Shown: positions 1 to 10,422 of the stretch, piece after piece
Position numbering within the stretch: position 1 is the stretch's first letter
Layout: each line of letters starts with the position of its first letter
DNA from: Welwitschia mirabilis
Taxonomy: Eukaryota > Gnetophyta > Gnetopsida > Welwitschiales
Direction: 5' to 3'
Assembly (NCBI GenBank): GCA_051453625.1
Contig: JBOZIK010000001.1
Location: 121,015,213 to 121,079,212 of the forward strand
Length of the DNA: 64,000 nt
Position numbers and translations under genes: made by a program
The notes under the pieces: generated by a model
Told to the model about the DNA's origin: nothing
Seen by the model: the letters and a program-made list of their open reading frames with translations, nothing else
The model's database searches: none

Positions 1-1863
1 TGTTTAAAGTATTAATTAATCTATTAAAAATAACAATAATTGTGGAAGAATAATTTTGATAAATATTTAAGTGGTAATAATTTATTTTATTTTATATAAT
101 CTGTATATATTTTATATCTTTCATTTCATCCCATGTTAAAAATAGTTCATTCTCTTTAAATATTCTTCTTTTCTCCTCTACTTACAAAATGTGAATTCTT
201 ACTTTCTTATATAATGTCATTTCTATTTCTACTATCATATTTCTATAAAGAGATCATTGAGGAATCATGATTTAGTTATAATCTCACATGAAGGTTTTTG
301 AAACTTGTTTCCTTTTTCCTTTATTATGTTATAGTGATGTATTACTCTTAAAAAATTTTTGTATTTGTTTATATCTATAAATTATTTTTGTTGTGAATGT
401 TGTATAGTGAATTTAGATTCTAACATAGCAAAGTACATTAGTAAACAAGTACATGATGTTATGGTTATTACATGCCTTTATACAAGAGTAAGCATAATAT
501 AATCACTTCTTAATTTATGTCACTAAAATTACTTGAAATTAATTTATTATATGTTCTATCCTATAATTTCACAATTATAGTTGCAATTTGCGTTGTATAT
601 TAATTTAGTTCACTAGAGCATTGAAGTAGCATTTTCAAGATATAATTAATTACAATAAATACAACTCTCAGAGTATACAAGAAAATAATACTTTCAAAGT
701 ATGATTTTTTTGCATGATGTATGTACTCTTTAATATGTTTTTTTTAATCTATATAAGTGTATTATATCTTTGTGTAATTTGACTTGTAAATTATAAATAT
801 TATGCTAATTTAATTTGCCATAAATAAAGCATATAATTGTAAAGTACCACTCTATTAGAAAAACATTCATAGGTAGTTTCATGTAGCTTACGTACTTTAA
901 CATAAAGCCATGAGTTTAAAGAAAACTAACTAAATCTCTTATAACATATGAACTTAACAAGTTTCATAGATAAACTTCAATAAAAAACTTCAGAAAGGGT
1001 GCTAGAATTTAGAAAACTTTTCTCCTTGGTTTTCATGTGATTTATACCTCAATATGCTACAAAATAATATAAAGTAAAGAAGACTAAATATATTCTAGAA
1101 ATGAACCAAAATCTATAAAAAGAATTTAAAAGAACCTCATAATAATAGCATTTAAGTNNNNNNNNNNNNNNNNNNNNNNNNNNNNNNNNNNNNNNNNNNN
1201 NNNNNNNNNNNNNNNNNNNNNNNNNNCTTATATCTAAGTTAACTTATACTAATTTTAATAAAATATTAATTATATTTACCTAATATTAATCTTTTTTTTA
1301 AAATTATATGGCTCTTATCTTAAAGAATCAAGATCATTTATGAATAATAAATATGCTAGCATATATTAAAAATGTATACTATATAAATCTAAATATTACT
1401 TAAGAAAGTTTTATTGTATATTTACTACTTCAATGTAATTTCATCTTGACGATTTTTTTACATCTTTATTCCTTCCCACAAAGGTCATCTTATGTTCTAA
1501 TTTTAATTCAATTACAATGACAAACCAATAAAATCCATTAAATAAATACTTACAAGTTACATATATAATAAGTACCATAATTTATCATTGATATTATGTG
1601 ATCATTATATTAAAGGACATGTATGATGAATGCCTTATTGATCTTTTTAACCAATATGGTTTTATCTATTACTTATAATATTTCTCATTAATGGGATGTG
1701 TAAATTAATAATACTAATGAAAAACCTAGATTAATTGCTTTAATATTGTGTAGTATCTTATTATTTTTGTTCTGATCATGTGCAAGTAGTTCTTCCTAAT
1801 ATTTCTTATATTCTTAATTCTTTTAATATCATATATGTTATTTGTCCATTTGTAGTTCATGTG
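1..1863. other. AT-rich stretch, nothing recognised
   Basis: No gene, RNA or element terminus can be supported here. The sequence is very AT-rich with short random ORFs. Positions 1158-1226 are an assembly gap of 69 N. It is probably old transposon sequence flanking the stack that begins at 1864, but that is inference from context only. Confidence 0.5.
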
Positions 1864-2393
1864 TGATGTTTCAATGTTTTAAAATTTCTTTGGTAATTAA
1901 ATTAGGTTAAAATGATTATAAATATCAAAAAATTAAAAATATAGACATAGAAGATTAAATGTCAAAAGTGAACACATTATAAAAGAAAGAATAAATGAAT
2001 GACTTATCTTTACTATGACATATTATCTCTCTTCAATATTAGATATGGCCAAAGTAGATGGTCTAGTTACATGGGGTAGCCACATAAAACAACCTCTAAG
2101 GTCTAGTTTGTGGAACCACTAAGTGATTAGGCTAGCTTGTTAAGGTCATAGCGTCTCATGTGCAAATCTCATCCATGTCCTACCTCTCAACCATATTGGC
2201 CACATCTATTCTGTAAGGTTTCTACCCCTTGAATGGTAGTTACAACTTTTATTTAATTAATAAATATATTATTAATCATATAATAACACACTTAAATTAT
2301 TTTAAAAGATAAGTTAGTTATTCAAATTAATAGTTGTCATTTATTTCTTAATAGCTTTATAGACTTAAAGAGATACATGGACATCTCTCAACA
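1864..2393 (-). repeat. 3' LTR of the outer gypsy element
   Basis: On the plus strand it starts TGATGTTT and ends CTCAACA, so on the minus strand it has TG...CA termini. Its first 100 bases match 20370-20463. The rest matches 24335-24812, including the shared stretches around 'aggtctag' and 'ccccttga', so it is the partner of that split LTR. No initiator-Met primer site lies on its low side, as expected for a 3' LTR. Confidence 0.6.
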
Positions 2394-2699
2394 TTCTGTA
2401 TTCATGAAATCTAATAGACTTCCCTCTTAGGATTGTGATTTATCCTTGAATTGCTGCTCTTCCCTAGAACTTCTTTTGGTTATGATTGTGCTACCTTATA
2501 ATCCTCATCCTAAGCCTATTCCTTTTCCAAAAAAGTTATTAATTAAAAGTTCTTTAAGTATTAAGAAAATTATTTTCCTTTTCTTCTTTATTATTAAATA
2601 ACTTAGAATGACTTTTCATATATAGTATTTATTTTTTTAACTATGTTAATTACAATGTAATCAGTATACTGAGACTTTCCTTAACATTTTTTCCTTTAA

Positions 2700-4849
2700 T
2701 TTATTATCTTTTGATGCTTTAATTTTAATACGATTAATGGTAAAGTAACATTAAATATTATGGAAAGATTTATGCAATTGATAATATAGTTTTCATACTT
2801 CCCTTTGTAATATGTTTTAAAAAGGCTAATATAAAAAACTAAGTAAATCCTACTTTAAGTTTTTGAAATATTGAGTTTTTAGAATAAAATGCTATTTTTT
2901 CAATTATAAGAAATAGTCCATAGAATTAAGGAGCTAACTTTCCATACTATTTCAACTTCAAGAATGGTCCTTCAAGTTTCATTTTTAGTAATACTTGATC
3001 TTCAACTTGAAAAAAATAATGTAAATGCTTATAATTATAATATCTTTGATATCTATCCTATGTTTTTAAATATTCTTGAAAATTTATTTTATTTTTTATA
3101 TCTCTTACTTTTCCCTTTTACTCTTTGCAATCGATTGAATGAATTTATTATAGTAGAATAATTTCTTTAATATATAAATTTAAATGAAAAACACATGATG
3201 GATACTTGACAATTATAAAAATTATATCATGTGTAAGTATTCTTCCCATTTTTCTAGTTTATCTACCACATAACTTCTTAGGACATTTTCAAGGATGCAG
3301 TCAATTCTCTCTATTTATATGTTTTGATTTGTAGGAAATGATATATTAAAAACACTTGCATGCCTAGTTGGTTAAAGAATTCTTATAAAGAGTTCAAAAT
3401 GAATTTTGTGTATCTATTAGAAATAATAATTTTTGGTATTCCATGCAACTTCAAAACTTCCTTCANNNNNNNNNNNNNNNNNNNNNNNNNNNNNNNNNNN
3501 NNNNNNNNNNNNNNNNNNNNNNNNNNNNNNNNNNNNNNNNNNNNNNNNNNNNNNNNNNNNNNNNNAAAGTGATTAGTAATCTCTTCTATAGTGGTAATGG
3601 TCTTTCTTAGAATAAAATGGATCATCTTTGTTAACATATCTACATATAAAAAAATAGTATCATGATTTTTAGTTGTTTTAGTAAAACCTATGATAAATTC
3701 CATGTTTTAATCTTCCCGTTTCCAAGATGGTACTTCCAAAGGCTTCAAAAACTAGTAGGATTTTATTGCTCCAACTTAATTTGCTAGCGAAATAAACACC
3801 CTTTCACAAAATATTTTGTTTGAAATTTCATCTCCTTCTAGTAGTAATACTTCCTTAGGATCATGTAGGTTTCGGAAATTTAAGATGCCCTACATAAGGT
3901 ACTTTATGGACCTCTTTAAGAAGTTTGTTTTTCTAAGGATGTATGGGTACACATCCTCTTTCTTTTATCACTAATATCCCATCAAATGTGATGGTGTAAA
4001 GAGGGACTTATTTTCCTTGTATTATCGTTTTTCCTACTTCTCTTAATATTTAATCTTCACATATTTAATCCTTAATTTGTTTGGCCATCTTAACATTACT
4101 ACATAGATAGATATATAACACTTTTAGATGAGGGCATCTATAACTTCATTTTCTTTGCTAGGAGTATACTTGATATTAAAGTTATATTCAACTAATATTT
4201 CTATCCAACACCTTTGTCCCATATCTAGGAGAGGCTGTTTTTGTAAATATGTTAAACATTTATGATAGTTTTTAAGTAAAATTACCTCTTACAAGATAAT
4301 GTCTCTAAAATTTCAAGGCATGGATGATCAAAAATAACTCTAAGTTATGTACTTAATAGTTTGTCATGTTTTTTGAGTTTTTTTAACTCATAGGCAATTA
4401 TTCAACTATCCTACATCAAAAGTATTCTATTCTTTTCCATGTGCATCCATGATCATGGCTAACTATTTTTCCATTTTCAAAATCTTTAGTACTATAGTTG
4501 TGAAGAGGAGGAGCTTGGAGTGAAAGAATTATTCTTTACATATGTCATAAAAATTAAAGGAAACCATCTTCTTTATTAAATTTATCATTAATATTTAAAT
4601 CTTGGATAAATTAACTATTAAATCTAGCTAATCCTAAGAAGAAATTTACTTTAGTTGACTTTTTTGATTCTAACTAATCTTGTATCATCTAGATCTTGCT
4701 AGAACATATTTTAATTCTTTATTAGAAGATAACATGCCTAAGGTAGTGGATAGATTTTTTGAAAAATCTACATTTACTTACTTTTGCTATTAAGACATTC
4801 TTCTTTAGTATCTGTAAATCTTGCTTTAGATGCTTAACATGGCTCTATT
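2700..4849 (-). pseudogene. Ty3/gypsy pol remnant: RT C-terminus, RNase H, integrase
   Basis: In minus-strand order, frames show HVKHLKQDLQILKK and SKCRFF (the RT segment after the palm, 4846-4740). Next come FFLGLARF (near 4630) and the RNase H tail DMGQRCW...KYTPSKENEV (about 4230-4140). Integrase follows with FTKTTKNHDTIF and VDMLTKMIHF (3700-3600), HGIPKIIISNR (3440-3400), and ILENVLRSYVVDK (near 3290). A degenerate C-terminal segment with a KLAP-like motif lies near 2920. These act in reverse transcription and integration of a Ty3/gypsy element. The segment is interrupted by a 100 N gap (3466-3565), many stops and frameshifts. It continues the RT that stops at 13702. Confidence 0.8.
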
Positions 4850-5219
4850 TGTGTAATGGCATGAAATTTTTCACATAGAAACTTCATGTAGCTCTGATAT
4901 GAAATGTAATCCCCTGGATTTCTACAATTAAAAAATTTAAACTCACTCTAATATAATTATATAAGATCTAATTTAATTTAATCTTTAAAAAAATTTACTT
5001 AAGTTATTTAAACTATTTTACATTATTCATACATCAAATGACAATAGTGACTTAGAATATTTGAAAATGAAAAAGTAGAGTGTGCTTTTGATTGGAAACA
5101 CTACATTTTTATCCTTAAGGGTAAGAATTAAGATTTGATTCATGAACAGGCCATTAGTAAGTTATGTTCAAGCTATTTTTACATTAAAAAGACTAAGAAT
5201 TTAAAAAAATAATTAAAAA

Positions 5220-6287
5220 GGCAAGGCAAGGGAAACCATCATATATCACTTAGCCTAAAGTTATTATGCCTCATTTTTTTAACCTAGAGATAATATTTTT
5301 TTTATAGTTAATATGTGGAGGAGGGGCTATAAGTAGCATGATGAAATCACCTTGGGCCTGATAACTATGGTGGAGCCCAACCTTGTATTTGTAGGTGGCA
5401 TTTCCTAGGAGGTCATCCATCTAGGTTGTGCTCCATGCTAGGCATGCTTAACCATGAAATTTTTGGGTTCTATGATATGGCAAAGGATATGTCCCATGAG
5501 TTAAATGGCAAAGTAGGGGAAACCATCATATCCCACTTAGCCTAAGGTTATTATGCCTTATTTTTTTTACCCAAAGATAATAACTTTTTTATAGTTGACA
5601 TGTGAAGGGGGGCTGTAAGTAGCATGATGAAATCACCTGTGGGCCTGATAACTATGGTGGGGACCTAGGCCTATATTTGTAGGTGGCACTTCCCAGGAGG
5701 TCACCCATCCCAGTCATACTCCATACTAGGCATGTTTAACCATGGAATTTTTAGGTTCTATGATANNNNNNNNNNNNNNNNNNNNNNNNNNNNNNNNNNN
5801 NNNNNNNNNNNNNNNNNNNNNNNNNNNNNNNNNNNNNNNNNNNNNNNNNNNNNNNNNNNNNNNNNNNNNNNNNNNNNNNNNNNNNNNNNNNNNNNNNNNN
5901 AGTTGCATGTTGTAATCACCTGTGGGCCTGTTTACGATGGTGGGGTCCTAGGCCTATTTTTACAGGTGCACTTCTCAAGAGGTCACCCATTCCATTTGTG
6001 CTCCACACTAGGCATGCTTAATCATGGAATTTTTGGATTCTATGACATGATGAATGATGTGTCCCATGAGTTAAAAGGCAAGATAGGGGAAACCATCATA
6101 TATCACTTAGTTTAAGGTTATTATGCCTTATTTTTTAACCTAGAGATAATATTTTTTAATAGTTAATATGTAAAGTGGGGGTTTTAAGTAGCATGATGAA
6201 ATCACTTGCAGGCCTGATAACTATGGTAAGGGCCTAGGCTTATATTTGTAGGTGGAACTTCTTGGGAGGTCACCCATCCTAGTTTCA
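5220..6287 (-). repeat. Tandem array of ~285 bp 5S rRNA-derived units
   Basis: Three and a bit units of about 285 bp run head to tail (starts near 5220, 5507, 5792 and 6077). Part of units 2-3 is lost in a 135 N gap (5766-5900). Each unit contains, on the minus strand, a stretch resembling plant 5S rRNA. In unit 2 the block at 5688-5710 equals the complement of the conserved 3' part of plant 5S rRNA, including the C box. The A-box side is more diverged (near 'ggcatgtttaac'). The array replaces about 110-130 bases present in LTR copy B. It is either old 5S rDNA or a 5S-bearing mobile element such as a Cassandra-type TRIM. I cannot decide between them by eye. Confidence 0.7.
5681..5765 (-). pseudogene. 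5S rRNA-like segment (best-preserved unit)
   Basis: Read on the minus strand this covers most of a 5S rRNA, from the central A-box side to near the 3' end. The 23 bases at 5688-5710 look unchanged from plant 5S rRNA. The 5' end of the gene runs into the N gap and the loop region is altered, so this is a pseudogene or mobile-element copy. Similar, poorer segments lie at about 5395-5480, 5966-6040 and 6251-6284. Confidence 0.65.
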
Positions 6288-8440
6288 AAGTCTGTAATGA
6301 AACAAAGACAATTATTGACTCAAACAAAAATGGTCTCAAGAAATATGATTCTTAATCATTTTGATTATTATTTAAGGGATTATTTTTGAGCATGTTTAGA
6401 TAGCATTGTTTAATGTCTTGCAAGTATTTAAAATTTGAATTATCATTTGTTAGATTTGTTTAACAAATTTTGTGACTTAATGTTAACAATAAAGGAAGAA
6501 GGAAATGTTTTTGCTATTTCTTTATTACTTCTTAAATAACATTAATTATTGGTTTTTCTCAAGCATCATAAGAAAACTACTAATGCAATTCTATCAAGCA
6601 TTTTCTAAATAGGAATTTTTTTATGGACATTTTATTGAGGGGGAGGGGAAGTTAGTGAACTATACTACACTTCATACAATTCAGAACTTTAAGCAAATTA
6701 GGGCTCTTTATACTCACTCACATATTTGTCATGCCCTTTTGGTGATTATTATATTTGAATCAATTAGATTTAAGAATCACTTTTTATGCAAATAGAAGAT
6801 AGAAAAATAGTGATTTGCATTACAGGAAAAGGGAATATTTATAGGTCTATAATAGAAGGACATTTTAATTCACAGAGCATTGTAATTTGTTTTAAATAAT
6901 AATTTCCACACACTCAAATATATGCATAACACTTTCTTTTACAACATGTGTTTATTGGTATAACGGTGAAGAAAGAGAAAAGTTGAGGAAGTGGTGGATG
7001 CTTTAATTCCTTGCGCTTACACAGTTTGTCCACTCTTTTAACATTACTACATTAGCAATAATATTTAATTTGCTTAACCAAATACTGTGGTTCTACTTTC
7101 TCTTATGTAATGCTCGTTAATACATGGGTCTCCAAGATGGTCTTAGATCACCATTCTCCTATTCAATTCTAAACGTTTTATCTATTTTTAATTAATAGTC
7201 ACAATTATAGGCTGATGACATAGCTTAATAATATTCAAAGCACCTTTCAGTTCCACATGTGCTCCTTGGTATAACAGTTAAGAAAGAAGTGGAATATATG
7301 AAAGGTTAGAGGTTCAAGTTTACAAAATTACCTTTTATTAATTATCTATTATAAAGGAAAATTATTAAGCTATATATAAATATATGTTAAGGCCTTATGG
7401 AAATTATTCCTAATATATGTTTAAGTGCCTAATGAAATATCCTCTTACTTGTTATGTCTAAGTTATTCTTAAGAAGTATATTGTAATATATGTAATAAAT
7501 AAATTCAAAGAATGAAATCTCATTCTTGAAACTTAGACGCATAATAAACATTTAACCACTTATACTAATAAATACTAAGAAATTATCTATTAACAATATA
7601 CAATCTATAGCTAATTTTTAAGGCATAGAAAAATCACAACTTATAAACATAACTCTTGCATTACAAAGAATTAAACATTCAAAATCTGCAAAAAAGAAAT
7701 GATAATTACGAAATTATATACATAATTTTGAACTCTTCCTTAACAAATTTGAGTACAATAATTATAAATAATCCAAATTCTTAAGACATCAATGGTTCTC
7801 CCACTGCATGCATAATTTTAAGCAACAAGTATGAATATAACGTTCAATCTAAACTTCAATAGCTGGCTTATCCAAAGGCCATCCTCGTACTAAGTCCTAC
7901 ACATGCAAGCATGAAATAAGAACTACAAACTTTATAGTTCCTAGTATGATCCATGATAAGGTTTTTAGATAAGGTTTTTCCAAGCTCATGATGGGGTCCT
8001 CAAGAAAATTGAATGTGTCCAAAACCTCATACAAGATACAATAATTAGGATACATATTACCAGGTCTTAGAAACCCAAGAATATCTAGTGAATAGGATGC
8101 TCTATCAAAAGGGTGTCAAAGATACTCAGTTGTCTAGAGGTTCATTCCTATGGCCAATAGGAATTCTTTAGATTGGATAACCCTCTAAAGCCATATAACA
8201 TCATGTCATGCACAACTAGATGGGTCACAAACATTACCTTGATCACTCTAAGAACTTACTCACATGGCCAATGAGAGCTCTTCAAGTGGCTCAGCCTATA
8301 AAGACACATAATTTAGTCACTTAGAACAGTTTAAAGAATAAAATTGAATTCACAGCCAACATATTATATGCATAAGAAAAATACTTATATGAAAGATGTA
8401 AAAGATGCAAGGATTAATTGGAACATACAAAAAATAGATA

Positions 8441-9104
8441 GAAGTTTATAAATCATATAAGAACTAGAATGGTATAATAAAACAATACCTATTTTAAGAA
8501 TAACTTTAAGATCTCATGAAGATTGCAANNNNNNNNNNNNNNNNNNNNNNNNNNNNNNNNNNNNNNNNNNNNNNNNNNNNNNNNNNNNNNNNNNNNNNNN
8601 NNNNNNNNNNNNNNNNNNNNNNNNNNNNNNNNNNNNNNNNNNNNNNNNNNNNNNNNNNNNNNNNNNNNNNNNNNNNNNNNNNNNNNNNNNNNNNNNNNNN
8701 NNNNNNNNNNNNNNNNNNNNNNNNNNNNNNNNNNNNNNNNNNNNNNNNNNNNNNNNNNNNNNNNNNNNNNNNNNNNNNNNNNNNNNNNNNNNNNNNNNNN
8801 NNNNNNNNNNNNNNNNNNNNNNNNNNNNNNNNNNNNNNNNNNNNNNNNNNNNNNNNNNNNNNNNNNNNNNNNNNNNNNNNNNNNNNNNNNNNNNNNNNNN
8901 NNNNNNNNNNNNNNNNNNNNNNNNNNNNNNNNNNNNNNNNNNNNNNNNNNNNNNNNNNNNNNNNNNNNNNNNNNNNNNNNNNNNNNNNNNNNNNNNNNNN
9001 NNNNNNNNNNNNNNNNGAAGTTTATAAATCATATAAGAACTAGAATGGTATAATAAAACCATACCTATTTTAAGAATAAATTTAAGATCTCATGAAGATT
9101 GCAA
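8441..9104. other. 488 N gap flanked by a repeated 88 bp sequence
   Basis: The 88 bases before the gap (8441-8528, starting 'gaagtttataaatcatat') are repeated almost exactly straight after it (9017-9104). LTR copy B has this segment only once (about 12975-13062). The gap and one of the flanks therefore look like an assembly artefact where two overlapping contig ends were not merged. Confidence 0.75.
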
Positions 9105-9243
9105 GGATTTAAGGCTTTTCCAAGCTCCAAGGTTAAGATCACAAGATTCAATAGTAAAAACTTTTCCAAGATGTGAAATATGAGAAGAGGAAGCTCCTAT
9201 TTATAGTGGAAAGTATAGGATGTGAAGAGGTACTAAGTAAGAG

Positions 9244-9356
9244 AGTGGTGGAAGTAATGGAGATGGTGGAAGTGGTGGAAGTGGTTTGGTGAAAGTAGTG
9301 AAGGTGTTGAAAGTGGTGTAATGGAAGTGATGAAGGTCGTGGAAGTGGTGGGGATA
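9244..9356. repeat. G-rich 9-bp repeat tract in LTR A
   Basis: A run of imperfect ggtggaagt units stands out from the AT-rich surroundings. The matching tract in LTR B is at 13201-13307. It may be a local expansion within the LTR. Confidence 0.7.
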
Positions 9357-10162
9357 TCGTTATCTTGTTAGACCACTGGGTATAATGAATAACATTTTTC
9401 TTATCATAAAATAATAAATAATAAATAAGACATTATCAGAAATAGTAAAATATTCCATAAACATGGTAATAAATACAATTTAAGATATTTACTCAAGATA
9501 ATAAAATAACTTTAGAAATTATGCATCTCCATTCATAATAATTTTAAATCTATAACTAAATGGCATTTTATAAAATAGGAATTTAAATTAATAAAACCAA
9601 AGCATAAAATAATAATTATGGGACTTTTAAGTATAAAGGAAAAATATAAGAATTAACAGTAAATATTTGTCTTATAAAATTCTATATTCTTTTTTAATTT
9701 GTTTATCAGAATATTTTAAACTTAAATCTTAATAGTTAAAAATTTGTGATGTGATATTTCTCCACTCTTAAGAGGTTTTATCCTCAAAACTAAATGTTAG
9801 AAAAACATTGTACCTCTATAAAAAACTCTACCTTTGTTTATTCCATGATAAAGTTTCTCCTTTAATAAGTTGATGAGTAGTAAAATTAAATAATTGTAAT
9901 GTATTTTGCTTACAAATTAATCATGCTTCTACATCTACCATGTTGTTGATACCTTTGAAAGTTAAAGGATTTTTCTTCTTAAATTGCTTCATCATTTTCT
10001 TAATTGAGTTGCCATCATTCCTACTATTGCTTGCTTATGAAGTTCACACACTAAGTTGTTAACTAGGATCGTAACTTCAGTTGGTCAGATTACTACTCTT
10101 CTTTGGATCATGTTAATCTTGTGGAAATCAAATTATACATATCATAAACCCATGTTAGACAG

Positions 10163-10360
10163 TTAAGCCAAGTGAATCTGCAAATCTAATACTAGTTATG
10201 CCTAGTGAATTTACATGCTTAACAACAGTTATGCCTAGTGAACTTGCGAACTTAAAAAATGTTATGCAGAGTGAATTTGTCAACTTAACAACAATTATGC
10301 CTAGTGAATTTGACAACTTAATAATAGTTACACACACTGAATTCACCAATCTAAGCTCTA
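10163..10360. repeat. Six-copy 33 bp minisatellite, open on both strands
   Basis: Six imperfect 33 bp units start at 10163, 10196, 10229, 10262, 10295 and 10328, each like 'ttatgcctagtgaattt...'. As 33 is a multiple of three, both strands read as 11-residue repeats: plus about MPSEFxNLTTV, minus about ANSLGITVVKL. It lies in the leader next to the primer site, so coding is doubtful. Confidence 0.8.
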
Positions 10361-10408
10361 ATACCAAAATGAAATGGCCTAAAATTTTGTATGTAGAAAC
10401 TTCATGTA

Positions 10409-10420
10409 GCTCTGATGCCA
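10409..10420 (-). other. Primer-binding site next to LTR B
   Basis: The plus strand reads gctctgatgcca, the complement of the initiator-Met primer site TGGTATCAGAGC with one change, two bases from the LTR end at 10423. It sets the element's orientation (minus) and marks LTR B as the 5' LTR. Confidence 0.7.
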
Positions 10421-10422
10421 AA

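Larger units (their letters stand above)
4905..9756 (-). repeat. Long LTR, copy A, with 5S-derived insertion and a gap
   Basis: It aligns along its whole length with copy B at 10423-13699: shared start 'tgtaat', the poly-aagt region, and the end 'gatgtga'. It is 4852 bases long only because it holds the 5S-derived array (5220-6287) and a 576-base stretch made of an N gap plus a repeated flank (8441-9016). Without these it is about 3.2 kb, like copy B. A degenerate primer-site complement lies just below it at 4891-4902. Confidence 0.75.
9757..10422 (-). other. Short interior of the long-LTR element
   Basis: This lies between the two long LTRs. The low end is purine-rich on the minus strand (a PPT-like tract at 9757-9775). 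The high end holds the primer-site complement at 10409-10420 and a 33 bp minisatellite. No gag or pol motif is visible, so the interior is far too short for an autonomous element. Confidence 0.55.

Noticed and set aside
5732-6115. 127-codon plus-strand ORF
   Set aside because: It crosses an N gap and reads antisense through the 5S-derived repeat.
8514-9062. Three ORFs of about 175-182 codons
   Set aside because: They consist almost wholly of N and have no sequence content.
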